From Lachnospiraceae bacterium (GTDB lineage Bacteria > Bacillota > Clostridia > Lachnospirales > Lachnospiraceae): a stretch of DNA of 64,000 nucleotides. Positions 46,172 through 54,994 of this stretch are shown one piece after another. The first letter of the stretch is position 1, and every line of letters starts with the position of its first letter. A program made the translations under genes and the position numbers. The stretch spans positions 1 through 64,000 of the forward strand of contig JAIKZQ010000013.1 of assembly GCA_024682075.1 (NCBI GenBank). Direction: 5' to 3'. The notes below the pieces were generated by a model. That model searched no databases, was not told where the DNA came from, and saw only the letters and a list, made by a program, of their open reading frames with translations.

Positions 46172-46378
46172 ATGAACCAGTTTATATTGATGGATGCCAG
46201 CATGGGCCTTGGTGTGGTCTTCATTTTCGGCGGTCTTGCGATAATAATGTTCATGGCTGCCGGAATCTTCATGCTGGTAAAGAGTATTAAGATAATCCGC
46301 AAGGAACTTAGTGAGCAGGCTGCGGTTGTCGAAGATGCAGCGGAATCCTCCGCGCAGGAAGGTGAAGAAGATGTCTAA
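46172..46378 (+). CDS. small single-pass membrane protein
   Basis: A 68-residue protein with one long hydrophobic helix (about 13-37, GVVFIFGGLAIIMFMAAGIF), a basic K-S-I-K-I-I-R-K cap and an acidic tail (SSAQEGEEDV). It has a TGGAG site. Its stop overlaps the GH43 start by 8 bases, so the last cluster gene and the first carbohydrate gene are on one message. Function unknown. Confidence 0.65.
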   Translation: MNQFILMDASMGLGVVFIFGGLAIIMFMAAGIFMLVKSIKIIRKELSEQAAVVEDAAESSAQEGEEDV

Positions 46379-48068
46379 AGTATATGTATATACAAGACCG
46401 GTAAGTGAAGAGAATTATCCCGCGGGACTTGCACGAAGCGTGCATTTTGCCGCAGGTGATGACAAGACCCCGCTTAACAGGAATTACGGGATCCTGTTTG
46501 CATCCGGAATCATTACGGAGAAAAATACCATATGCCCGATGGGCGTAAAGGATCCCGGTATATTCGTGTCGGATGACGGAGACATATGCATCTGTGCCGA
46601 GAGGGTTCTTGAAAATGGGGATGCGGATGAGCTTTCTGCGGGAAAGTTTGTCTTGTGGAAGACGAAAGACCTAATCCGCTTCTCGGATGAAGAGCTTGTG
46701 TCTAAAGAAGAACTTCTGAATATGTCCAGGGCATTAAGAAGCGAAAAGGCTTCGAAAGTATTGCAGAGTGCCTTTGGCGGCACCGGCAGTGTCGGCGATG
46801 CGGCAGAGGGACATACGGTCCCGGACTGTACCGAGCTGGAGGACAGGATCGTAAATCCCGCGATAAAGTACTGGTCACAGGTAAGCTGTATCGGGATCAC
46901 GCTGCCGACTGACATCACTGTCACTTCAGCGGAAGACATTGATAACGTACAGGCTTTCATTTCATATAATGATGATTCGTACAGGGAGAAGAGTGTCTCC
47001 TGGGATATAAGTAACGTTTTGTTTGATTCTGACGGTGAATATGAGATTACCGGCCATATCTCGCAGCAGAGATTCAGGTTCCCGCTTGCCGAAGGCTACG
47101 GAGATCCCGTGATCTTCAAATGGGAAGGCAAATGGTATTACATCTCGACCAATGATAATCTGAATGACATCGGCTTTTATGTAAGAGAAGCCGGAGACGT
47201 GCAGGGACTGTTTGCCGATGATGTTGAGGCGGTTCCCATTCTTGATTTTGATCCGTCAAGAAATCTGGAGCAGACATTCTGGGCTCCGGAATTTCATGTC
47301 ATAGGAGATGACCTGTGGATCCTGTTTGCTGTCAGCGGACACAGCTGGGGACCTCAGTGCCACATGATGAAATTTAAGAAAGGCGGACGCATAAACGATC
47401 CCGGCTCATGGGATGATCCGGTCCGTGTCGTCAGAAAGGACGGAACGCCTCTTGCCGAAAACGGCATTACTCTGGACATGACATATATCAAGGCAGCAAG
47501 CGGATCATATGTCATCTGGTCCTATCGTGAACATATCATGGATCCTCTTGATACCGGATCCATGCTTTATATCGCTTCGATAGATGATGCACAGCCCTGG
47601 ATGCTTACAAGCGATCCCGTGCTTCTGACAAGGCCTCTGCTTGGATGGGAGAATGTGTCGGGCACGATTAACAATGAGGGACCTTACGGATTCGTGAAGG
47701 ACGGAAAGGTTTATGTGACATATTCGGGCGGTGCGGCTAACGGATATACTTATGCACTCGGACTTCTGACTGCGGATGAGGAAGCTGATCTGACGGATCC
47801 CTTATCATGGAGTAAGAGCATCACGCCTGTGCTGACTTTCTATTCCGTCGAAGGCGAATACGGTCCGGGACATAATTCCTTTTTCACTAACGATGACGGC
47901 GAACTCATGATCGCGTATCATGGAGAGACATCCATAACGGAGCATCTGCGTGTAGACGGTATCAGGCGCGTGCATTTTCGTGATGACGGAAGTCCGTATT
48001 TCCAGATGGCCGCATCGGATGATGTCCCCGACATGGACGTAAAGATGAAGATTAAGGTAAGGATCTGA
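46371..48068 (+). CDS. glycoside hydrolase family 43 protein
   Basis: A 565-residue intracellular enzyme (no signal peptide) of the GH43 five-bladed propeller family, which hydrolyses arabinose- or xylose-containing side chains and oligomers. The catalytic-type residues are Asp245 (YGDPVIFKWEGKWYYIST) and Glu307 (FWAPEFHV). About 230 residues precede the core and include part of the propeller (KDPGIFVSDDGDICICAE). The ATG at 46371 is preferred over 46311, because the longer frame would overlap most of the previous gene's tail and gives no homology. It probably acts with the GH51 and GH31 enzymes on imported arabinoxylan oligosaccharides. Confidence 0.83.
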   Translation: MSKVYVYTRPVSEENYPAGLARSVHFAAGDDKTPLNRNYGILFASGIITEKNTICPMGVKDPGIFVSDDGDICICAERVLENGDADELSAGKFVLWKTKDLIRFSDEELVSKEELLNMSRALRSEKASKVLQSAFGGTGSVGDAAEGHTVPDCTELEDRIVNPAIKYWSQVSCIGITLPTDITVTSAEDIDNVQAFISYNDDSYREKSVSWDISNVLFDSDGEYEITGHISQQRFRFPLAEGYGDPVIFKWEGKWYYISTNDNLNDIGFYVREAGDVQGLFADDVEAVPILDFDPSRNLEQTFWAPEFHVIGDDLWILFAVSGHSWGPQCHMMKFKKGGRINDPGSWDDPVRVVRKDGTPLAENGITLDMTYIKAASGSYVIWSYREHIMDPLDTGSMLYIASIDDAQPWMLTSDPVLLTRPLLGWENVSGTINNEGPYGFVKDGKVYVTYSGGAANGYTYALGLLTADEEADLTDPLSWSKSITPVLTFYSVEGEYGPGHNSFFTNDDGELMIAYHGETSITEHLRVDGIRRVHFRDDGSPYFQMAASDDVPDMDVKMKIKVRI

Positions 48069-48111
48069 GAAACAGATAAGAGATAGATTTTTGTACCGGA
48101 GACAGTGACCG

Positions 48112-50388
48112 ATGGATAAGACAACGGATTTCAAGAAAGCGAATGAGTACACGCTCAAATGCATGCTCGTTACCATGATAGTCATGATACTTTGCTGGGT
48201 ACTTAATATCCTGCATATTTTCATACTCGATCAGAGCATCATGAATCATTCTCTGTTCGGACTGACCGCATTCATTGCCGTCGGATATCTGGTCAAGTAT
48301 ACGATAGGACTGGAAAAGCCGGTGTCCAATTATCTCATGCTGTTCTTCTTCGTCGGAATGCTGTCCTATGCAAATGCACAGCTTGCATATCACGGAACGA
48401 TCTTCATGCTGTTTCCGATGGTCTGCTCGATCCTGTACAACTACAACAGATATATAAGATATACATTCGTGCTTACGTGCCTGGGATTCCTCTTTTCGGT
48501 GCTGGTCGGATTCAGGATAGGATTGTGTGATGCGAACATGCTGATCCTGACGACATCGACAACAGCTAACGAAACGATCAGGCTGCTGACCGAATCGTAT
48601 GAGATCAATTCGGACATGATGGCACTTGTGCTGTTTTACGTTGTTCCGAGGTGCATGGGGCTTGTTGCTTTCACCTCGGTCCTGAAATATCTGAAGAACA
48701 GCGTTCAGGAAAAAACTCTTCACGAGCAGGAGATCATGCAGGTCGCGGAAACGGAAAGGCTTGCGAACCAGGCCAAGAGCCGCTTCCTTGCGCAGATGTC
48801 ACATGAGATCAGAACGCCTATAAATGCGGTTCTCGGCATGAACGAGATGATCCTTCATAAGGCGAAGGAAGAAGAGATCCTGGAATATTCCGGCAATATC
48901 AAGAAAGCGGGAAAGACACTTCTTGTCCTGATCAACAGCATTCTCGATTTTTCCAAGATAGAAGACGGTAAGATGGAGATCCTGCCGGTGAAATATTATG
49001 TGGCGGACCTGATCGATAATCTGAGGATCTCGGTTGAGCAGAGAGCAAAGGATAAGGGGCTTGAGCTGATCATTAATTCCGATAAGGATCTTCCGAGCGA
49101 ACTGTTCGGCGATGACATGAGGATAAGCCAGGTCATCATTAACCTGCTCACAAATGCGGTCAAGTATACCAAACAGGGCTCCGTTACACTGGATATAAAA
49201 GCTTCATCACGTGAGGGCGATAACATCACCCTGCTTGTTTCTGTCACGGATACCGGTATCGGAATACGGGAAGAGGATCTTCCCAAACTGTTCAATTCCT
49301 TCGAGCGTCTCGAGGAAAAGAGAAACAGGACCATAGAAGGAACGGGACTCGGACTTGCCATTACGACAAAGCTTCTTGATATGATGGGCTCCAAACTTGA
49401 GGTTAAGAGCACGTACGGTAAAGGATCCACATTCTATTTCTATCTCTCACAGCATATCGTCGATGACACCCCTGTCGGAGATCAGGCCGTGGCGCCTTCA
49501 AAGACTCAGGAAATATCCGAAAGCAGCTCATCCGAATGTAGCTATCCCGATGCGAAGGTCCTTGTAGTGGATGACAATGACATGAACCTGAAGGTCATCC
49601 GCAACCTTCTCGGACTTTTCAGGATCACACCGACCCTTGAATCTTCGGGAAGTGCAGCAATAGAAAACATGAAGCATAATGAATACGATGTGGTGTTCAT
49701 GGATCATATGATGCCTGAGATGGATGGCATAGAGACTCTTGCAAAGCTTCGTGAGGAAAATCTCGTTCCTGCCAATACCAGGATGATCGCTCTTACCGCC
49801 AACGCGATCGTCGGTGCCAAGAAGGTATATCTGGATGCATCGTTTGATGATTATCTTACCAAGCCGATAGAGATGGACCAGCTTTTTGCGATCCTGGACA
49901 GATACATTCCGGATGAAAAGAAGATCAGATCCGCAAAAGCCGGGACCGAAGACGATGAAGATGAGATACTTGAGTTTGCTCCCGATGATGCATCGGACGA
50001 AGCGGATGAGAGCAATGTATCCGCGATAATTGAGGGCGTGAAGAACGCAGGTCTGGATACGGATGCCGGACTGAAATACTGCGCAAACGATCAGGACTTC
50101 TATGTCGAGATGCTGAATGATTTTGCGGAAGGCTGCTCCGATAAGGAAAAAACGCTGACAGGGTGCTATGAGAAGGAGGACTGGAAGGATTATAAGATAT
50201 ATGTTCATGCCATCAAGACCAATCTCCGTTCCATAGGTGCCGCGGACATATCGGAACTTGCCAGAACGCTTGAAAATGCCGCAGACATCGGTGACATTGC
50301 CACGATAAGACAAAAGCATGCGCAGCTTGTTTCCGAGTACACATCCGTAGCATCTAAGATAAAGAAAATATTACAGGATAATCGTTAA
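48112..50388 (+). CDS. hybrid sensor histidine kinase with REC and HPt domains
   Basis: A 758-residue membrane kinase. Five or six hydrophobic helices fill residues 15-210. The HisKA box follows with His231 (QMSHEIRTPINAVLGM), then HATPase motifs NLLTNAVKYT and GTGLGLAIT. A receiver domain has Asp531 (VVFMDHMMPEMDG) and Lys in LTKPIEM. A histidine phosphotransfer domain ends it with His699 (YVHAIKTNLRSIGA). The full His-Asp-His chain needs an outside response regulator, which is not in this window. Its setting between GH43 and GH51 genes hints at sensing carbohydrate or envelope state (inference). Confidence 0.92.
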   Translation: MDKTTDFKKANEYTLKCMLVTMIVMILCWVLNILHIFILDQSIMNHSLFGLTAFIAVGYLVKYTIGLEKPVSNYLMLFFFVGMLSYANAQLAYHGTIFMLFPMVCSILYNYNRYIRYTFVLTCLGFLFSVLVGFRIGLCDANMLILTTSTTANETIRLLTESYEINSDMMALVLFYVVPRCMGLVAFTSVLKYLKNSVQEKTLHEQEIMQVAETERLANQAKSRFLAQMSHEIRTPINAVLGMNEMILHKAKEEEILEYSGNIKKAGKTLLVLINSILDFSKIEDGKMEILPVKYYVADLIDNLRISVEQRAKDKGLELIINSDKDLPSELFGDDMRISQVIINLLTNAVKYTKQGSVTLDIKASSREGDNITLLVSVTDTGIGIREEDLPKLFNSFERLEEKRNRTIEGTGLGLAITTKLLDMMGSKLEVKSTYGKGSTFYFYLSQHIVDDTPVGDQAVAPSKTQEISESSSSECSYPDAKVLVVDDNDMNLKVIRNLLGLFRITPTLESSGSAAIENMKHNEYDVVFMDHMMPEMDGIETLAKLREENLVPANTRMIALTANAIVGAKKVYLDASFDDYLTKPIEMDQLFAILDRYIPDEKKIRSAKAGTEDDEDEILEFAPDDASDEADESNVSAIIEGVKNAGLDTDAGLKYCANDQDFYVEMLNDFAEGCSDKEKTLTGCYEKEDWKDYKIYVHAIKTNLRSIGAADISELARTLENAADIGDIATIRQKHAQLVSEYTSVASKIKKILQDNR

Positions 50389-50407
50389 AAAATTCGACGA
50401 ATTCCTT

Positions 50408-50435
50408 GCCCCGGCAATTGTCCGGGGCCTGTTTT
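50408..50435 (+). terminator. probable terminator after the histidine kinase
   Basis: GCCCCGG pairs with CCGGGGC across seven bases, followed by CTGTTTTATC. The T-tract is short and set off by two bases, so termination may be partial. Confidence 0.55.
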
Positions 50436-50440
50436 ATCGC

Positions 50441-50469
50441 TTTATCGAAAACGTTTTTTATCGTATAAT
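50441..50469 (+). promoter_or_regulatory. possible promoter with cre-like site before the aldo/keto reductase
   Basis: TTTATC (50441), 17 bases, TATAAT (50464-50469). The spacer holds TCGAAAACGTTTTTT (50445-50459), which fits the CcpA/LacI-type cre consensus with two mismatches. Catabolite control would suit the GH51 gene downstream. The -35 is poor. Confidence 0.35.
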
Positions 50470-50511
50470 ATTTCTGTATTGTTTTATACCCCCGCACACA
50501 AAGGAGGCATC

Positions 50512-51369
50512 ATGGATTTTATCGATCAGAACAGTACTTTCAAACTTTCTAACGGAGTTGAGATCCCCTGCATAGGCTTCGGAATGTGGCAGACACCGAG
50601 CGATGAAGTGGGAGTGAACTCCGTTCTCAGTGCACTGAAGGCGGGCTATCGTCACATTGACACGGCTCAGGTCTACGGAAACGAACAGTGCATCGGAGAA
50701 GCTTTCCGAAGGAGCGATGTAAAGAGGGAAGAAGTATTTCTCACTACCAAGATCTGGAATGATTCACACAGCTATGACCTTGTCATGAGCTCGTTTGAAG
50801 ACTCACTCCGGAAACTGGATACTTCGTACGTTGACCTTCTTCTGATCCACTGGCCCAATCCGCTTGCATTCAGGGACCGCTGGCAGGCTGCAAATGCCGA
50901 GACCTGGAAAGCTATGGAAGAGCTGTATGAAAGCGGAAAGGCGCGTGCCATAGGTATCAGTAATTTCAGGAAGCACCATATTGATGAACTTCTTAAGACC
51001 GCGAAGATACTTCCGATGGTCAATCAGATCAAGCACTGTCCCGGAGTCATCCAGACCGATGTCGAGGAATACAGCAGGGAAAAAGGCATGCTTCTTGAAG
51101 CATACAGCCCGCTCGGAACAGGAAGGATCTTTGAATCACAGGGGATGGCCGGAATGTCCGAAAAATATGGAAAGACGATCGCCCAGATCTGTATCAGATG
51201 GGGATTGCAGCGGGGATATCTGCCTCTTCCCAAGTCCGTGACTCCTTCCAGGATCGAGGAGAACCTGAAGGTGTTCGACTTTGAGATAGATGAAGATGAC
51301 ATGGAGTACATTGCAGGAATCGACGCAGGTGTCAGAAATGCAAGTAATCCGGATGCGGTACCGTTTTAA
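50512..51369 (+). CDS. aldo/keto reductase (AKR5-like)
   Basis: A 285-residue NADPH-dependent reductase. The tetrad is Asp50 (HIDTAQVYG), Tyr55, Lys80 (LTTKIW) and His113 (LLIHWPNP), and the NADP-site end reads LPKSVTPSRIEEN. AAAGGAGG precedes the ATG at 50512; an upstream ATG at 50479 is out of register with that site. It lies 26 bases ahead of the GH51 gene and may reduce arabinose or xylose to the polyol, or an aldehyde freed during hydrolysis (inference). Confidence 0.88.
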   Translation: MDFIDQNSTFKLSNGVEIPCIGFGMWQTPSDEVGVNSVLSALKAGYRHIDTAQVYGNEQCIGEAFRRSDVKREEVFLTTKIWNDSHSYDLVMSSFEDSLRKLDTSYVDLLLIHWPNPLAFRDRWQAANAETWKAMEELYESGKARAIGISNFRKHHIDELLKTAKILPMVNQIKHCPGVIQTDVEEYSREKGMLLEAYSPLGTGRIFESQGMAGMSEKYGKTIAQICIRWGLQRGYLPLPKSVTPSRIEENLKVFDFEIDEDDMEYIAGIDAGVRNASNPDAVPF

Positions 51370-51395
51370 AATCTTTAAACACGAAGGGAGAATAA

Positions 51396-52991
51396 ATGGC
51401 TCAGAATGCTAAGATCACCGTCCATCCTTCATATGAGACAGGTGACATATCCAACAGACTGTTTTCTGCGTTCCTTGAACCCATCGGAACGATCGTGAAC
51501 GGGACAATGTATAATCCCAAACATCCGACCGCGGATGAACAGGGCTTCAGGACAGATTTTATTGACGCTCTTAAAGCATCGGGACTTCCTGCAGTCAGAC
51601 TTCCCGGAGGAAATTTCTGCTCAGCGTGGGAATGGAAGAGATCAATAGGCCCTAAGGAAGAACGACAGGTTGCACTTGATCCCGCATGGCATCAGTACAT
51701 CACCAACGAAGTGGGACACGATGAGTATCTGCAGTGGGCTCAGAAGGTCGGCACGGAACCTCTCTATACCGTCAACATGGGTACCGGAACGATACAGGAT
51801 GCGATGGATCTGGTCGAGTATACCAATCATCCGGGCGGATCATACTGGTCGGATCTTCGCAGGAATAACGGACATGAGGATCCCTACGGCGTAAAGATGT
51901 GGTATCTGGGAAACGAGATGGACGGTCCCTGGCAGCTCGGTGCATGGGATAAAAATCCCGAAGGATACGGACACAAGGTCCTTGAGACATCAAAGGCGGT
52001 AAAGTGGATCGACGAGACCATAGAGACTGCAGTGTGCGGCTCCTCGGCTCCTTTCATGGAAGGCTTCCCTGCATGGGATGAAGCGGTTCTCGACAAGTGC
52101 TACGACGTGGTCGATTATGTGTCGGTTCACCATTATCACAGTGCACCTCCCGGTGACATCAAGGCACTTCTCGGCGGTTCGCTTTATTATGAGGACTTCA
52201 TCAGCACGGAAGCTGCGATGATAGATTATGTCGCATCCAAGCACAGATCTCCCAAAAAGGTCATGATCTCCTTTGATGAATTCGGATGCATGGTAAGGCC
52301 TCTCCAGGAACTTCATCCCGGATACGGACGTTATAACATGGCAAGGAATCACTATAAGTTCGATCCGAACAGGAAGTATGTTCTTCATGATCCCGACAAG
52401 ATGCCGGAATTCCAGTTCCCCGGCGGAGACATGCTCCATGCACTGGCAAACTCCTCGGTTCAGCTCGCACTTCTCAGGCATGCCGACAGGGTTAAGATTG
52501 GATGCGCTACGTCCGGACTCGGGATAATCGCATCCTCGAACCATGATCACGTGTGGAAGTCGGCATCACACTTCGCTTACATGCAGCTCCTTCAGTATGC
52601 TAAGGGAACCTCGATGGATACTAAGGTTGAGAGTGAGACCTACGACATGCCCGGTTATGCGATCGAGGACACTTCCCAGTACACCGGCAAGGAAGGCGTT
52701 AACTATATTGATGCCGCAAGTGCATGGGACAAGGAGAATAAGCGCCTTGCGATCTTTGCGATAAACAGAAGCGAAGAAAACGAATATCCTCTTACGCTTG
52801 ATATCAGCGGATTCGAAGGATACAAGCCTGTTCTTGCAACTTCCATGACTGCCGATGATCTGGAAGTAAAGAACTCTTTCGGAAATGAGTTCATATGCCC
52901 GAAGGATGTGACGGACTATACATGTGAAGGCGGAGAGATGAAACTGCACGTAAAGCCGCTTTCATGGAATGTGTTCGTGTTCGAAGGATGA
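51396..52991 (+). CDS. GH51 alpha-L-arabinofuranosidase
   Basis: A 531-residue intracellular enzyme that removes arabinofuranosyl side chains from arabinoxylan or arabinan oligomers with retention. Acid/base Glu174 (WYLGNEMDGPW) and nucleophile Glu295 (ISFDEFG) match the family pattern, with the typical VRLPGGNF motif near residue 68. The C-terminal beta-sandwich starts around 400. There is no signal peptide, so substrates must be imported. It follows the reductase closely and precedes a CE1-like esterase by 61 bases, together forming an arabinoxylan side-chain set. Confidence 0.92.
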   Translation: MAQNAKITVHPSYETGDISNRLFSAFLEPIGTIVNGTMYNPKHPTADEQGFRTDFIDALKASGLPAVRLPGGNFCSAWEWKRSIGPKEERQVALDPAWHQYITNEVGHDEYLQWAQKVGTEPLYTVNMGTGTIQDAMDLVEYTNHPGGSYWSDLRRNNGHEDPYGVKMWYLGNEMDGPWQLGAWDKNPEGYGHKVLETSKAVKWIDETIETAVCGSSAPFMEGFPAWDEAVLDKCYDVVDYVSVHHYHSAPPGDIKALLGGSLYYEDFISTEAAMIDYVASKHRSPKKVMISFDEFGCMVRPLQELHPGYGRYNMARNHYKFDPNRKYVLHDPDKMPEFQFPGGDMLHALANSSVQLALLRHADRVKIGCATSGLGIIASSNHDHVWKSASHFAYMQLLQYAKGTSMDTKVESETYDMPGYAIEDTSQYTGKEGVNYIDAASAWDKENKRLAIFAINRSEENEYPLTLDISGFEGYKPVLATSMTADDLEVKNSFGNEFICPKDVTDYTCEGGEMKLHVKPLSWNVFVFEG

Positions 52992-53052
52992 GTTTTTCTG
53001 CCTGTGGCGGATTAGACCGAAGAAAATTCAAACGGTATAAGAGGGGAATATC

Positions 53053-53907
53053 ATGAAAGATTATCAGTGCCGTGTGCCTGAAGAATACTACGAGGAGATG
53101 ACCGGAGGCGGACGCCTCGAGGAAGTTACATATGATTCCGTAATATACTGCGGAGATAAGTCACCTGCTAAGAAAAGAGCTCTTGTATATCTTCCCGCGG
53201 GATATGATGACATGAGTGTCGGTTCTTACAAGGTTCTGTACCTTATGCACGGAGGCGGAGGAAACGAAGAGGAGTTCATATACGGACAGGACAGAAGCCT
53301 TTCGCTTATGCACATCATAGATCACATGATAGCGGGCGGTGAACTTGAACCTCTCATCATCGTGACACCGAGCTTTTATTACAGTGCCGAGCAGAGTACT
53401 ACCCACGACATCACGGAAGCCGGCATGCTTACGAAGTTCTACCACAATGAGTTCAGGAATGAACTGGTTCCTCTCATCGATTCTAAATACCGCACCATCC
53501 CCGACAGGGATCACAGGGCTTTCGGCGGATTCTCGATGGGTTCCGAGACGACATGGGAGACCATGCTGAACTGCCTCGACCTTGTTAAGAACTTCATGCC
53601 TCTTAGCGGTGACTGCTGGATCGTGGAGCAAAAGGGAGGCGGGACCTATCCCGAAAAGACATCCCGGATGATGAAAGAGTACATAGCTGATAAAGGCTTT
53701 GCCGGTCTTTCCTACAACGTATTTGCCTTTACCGGAGATCAGGACATTGCCTTCCCGGCTCTTGATGCGCAGATAAAGGCGATGAGTGCGGATGGCTGGA
53801 ATTCGGATGCGGACCACTCGCTCCGCTATGGAACATGGGCTGAAGGAACCCACTGCTATCAGTATATTTACGAGTACATCTACAACATCCTTCCGGACGT
53901 ATTTTGA
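53053..53907 (+). CDS. CE1-like alpha/beta hydrolase, putative feruloyl or acetyl esterase
   Basis: A 284-residue serine esterase without signal peptide. Ser161 lies in the elbow GFSMGSETTW, His267 in GTHCYQYIYEY, and the oxyanion loop is YLMHGGGGNEEEF. The fold and loop lengths resemble feruloyl/acetyl-xylan esterases of family CE1. It follows the GH51 gene with a GAGGGGAA site and probably frees ester groups that block arabinose or xylose removal. The exact acid is not visible. Confidence 0.82.
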   Translation: MKDYQCRVPEEYYEEMTGGGRLEEVTYDSVIYCGDKSPAKKRALVYLPAGYDDMSVGSYKVLYLMHGGGGNEEEFIYGQDRSLSLMHIIDHMIAGGELEPLIIVTPSFYYSAEQSTTHDITEAGMLTKFYHNEFRNELVPLIDSKYRTIPDRDHRAFGGFSMGSETTWETMLNCLDLVKNFMPLSGDCWIVEQKGGGTYPEKTSRMMKEYIADKGFAGLSYNVFAFTGDQDIAFPALDAQIKAMSADGWNSDADHSLRYGTWAEGTHCYQYIYEYIYNILPDVF

Positions 53908-53982
53908 TATATCCTGATCGTTTCTTTTATTTGGACCGTTCATGTGATGCAGTCTCCTCATATATAACGATCGGTTTAAAGA

Positions 53983-54073
53983 TTTAAAGTAAAACTTTAA
54001 AAAATATATTGACGACTTGAAATTTGGATGTTAATATCAAGCCACAACATAAAAAATTAAAGTAATACTTTAA
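53983..54073 (+). promoter_or_regulatory. promoter flanked by two identical-class palindromic operators (DUF2975/XRE operon)
   Basis: TTGACG (54009), 17 bases, TAATAT (54032-54037) form the promoter. TTTAAAGT-AAA-ACTTTAAA (53983-54001) lies before it and TTAAAGT-AAT-ACTTTAA (54057-54073) after it, centres 73 bases apart, about seven helical turns. Looping repression by the XRE protein encoded in the same operon is the simplest reading. That link is inference. Confidence 0.75.
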
Positions 54074-54118
54074 ATGAAAACCACAGATCACATTTCGTTT
54101 CATATGAGGAGGTCAGCA

Positions 54119-54739
54119 GTGAAGAAGAACAAAAGTAATGAAGGTAACGGAAAGAAATACCTGAACGGAGCAAATGCCTTTGCATTCATGCTGGTGATGA
54201 TAGTGATATTTACGGCCCATGATCTGATCAGAGACATAATGATCGATTCATCGGCTTATGAGGTCCGCTTCGAGAACGATGAGACATATGCGACTCAGGG
54301 CAGGATCTACCGCCTGTATGTAGAGGGTCAGGAATATGGCGACATCGACTACAACAGGTTCAGCATTACGGATGAAAACGGCAATACCGATTATAAATAT
54401 TGCCAGCTTATAGAGGATGCATCGAGACTGACATATACGCTCATCCTGTCCGCAATGCTGTATATCGTCGTGATCATCGCACGAAATTCAATCGGATCGA
54501 CTCCGTTTACCACGGAGAACAGCAGACTTATAAGGGTGATAGCGGGACTTCAGCTTTCACTGTGCTTTCTTCCCGGAATGGTCAGACTCATAATGTCCTT
54601 CATCAGATTCGATTATTACAGTTCCTCCTTTGACATCGGTTCTTTGTACATGTTCGCAATAGCTTTCGTGATATCCATGATAGCTTATGTCTTCGAAAAA
54701 GGACGGGCTCTTCAGGAAGATGTGGACAGCATTGCATAA
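54119..54739 (+). CDS. DUF2975 family membrane protein
   Basis: A 206-residue protein with four transmembrane helices (about 15-37, 105-125, 138-160 and 170-190) and an extracytoplasmic loop after the first. The layout and the HTH gene 11 bases downstream match the known DUF2975-XRE pairing, in which the membrane protein is thought to control the regulator. The GTG at 54119 is chosen because AGGAGGT lies six bases ahead. An in-frame ATG at 54074 would begin inside the operator and has no binding site. Confidence 0.85.
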   Translation: MKKNKSNEGNGKKYLNGANAFAFMLVMIVIFTAHDLIRDIMIDSSAYEVRFENDETYATQGRIYRLYVEGQEYGDIDYNRFSITDENGNTDYKYCQLIEDASRLTYTLILSAMLYIVVIIARNSIGSTPFTTENSRLIRVIAGLQLSLCFLPGMVRLIMSFIRFDYYSSSFDIGSLYMFAIAFVISMIAYVFEKGRALQEDVDSIA

Positions 54740-54750
54740 GGAGGCGGCAT

Positions 54751-54966
54751 ATGGCGATAATAGTCAGACTTGACCGCATGATGGCGGACAGAAAAATGTC
54801 ACTTAACGAGCTGGCAGATAAAGTTGGACTCTCCAATGTCAATATGTCCAATCTGAAGACCGGCAAGATGAAAGGCATCAGGTTCGAGACTCTTAATTCA
54901 ATTTGTAAAGCACTTGATTGTCAGCCCGGCGAGATACTTGAGTATGCGCCGGATGAAGATGAATGA
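54751..54966 (+). CDS. small XRE/Cro-type regulator paired with DUF2975
   Basis: A 71-residue protein that is only an HTH domain of the Cro/C1 (YozG-like) type: KMSLNELADKVGLSNVNMSN, then LKTGKMKGIRFETLNSICKAL. GGAGG precedes the ATG. It is the likely ligand of the two TTAAAGT-type palindromes at the head of the operon. A perfect 13-base duplication (GATGAAGATGAAT at 54952-54964 and 54965-54977) spans its end, repeating the acidic D-E-D-E tail and bringing the stop. Confidence 0.88.
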   Translation: MAIIVRLDRMMADRKMSLNELADKVGLSNVNMSNLKTGKMKGIRFETLNSICKALDCQPGEILEYAPDEDE

Positions 54967-54994
54967 TGAAGATGAATGATAAGGAGGTTAAGTC

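Noticed and set aside
46311..46370. Longer N-terminus for the GH43 protein
   Set aside because: The added residues are basic, unlike the family, and would overlap the tail of the previous gene; the ATG at 46371 begins at the expected place.
53918..53973. Distant GATCGTT / AACGATC arms after the CE1-like esterase as a terminator
   Set aside because: The loop is over 40 bases and there is no T-tract after the right arm.
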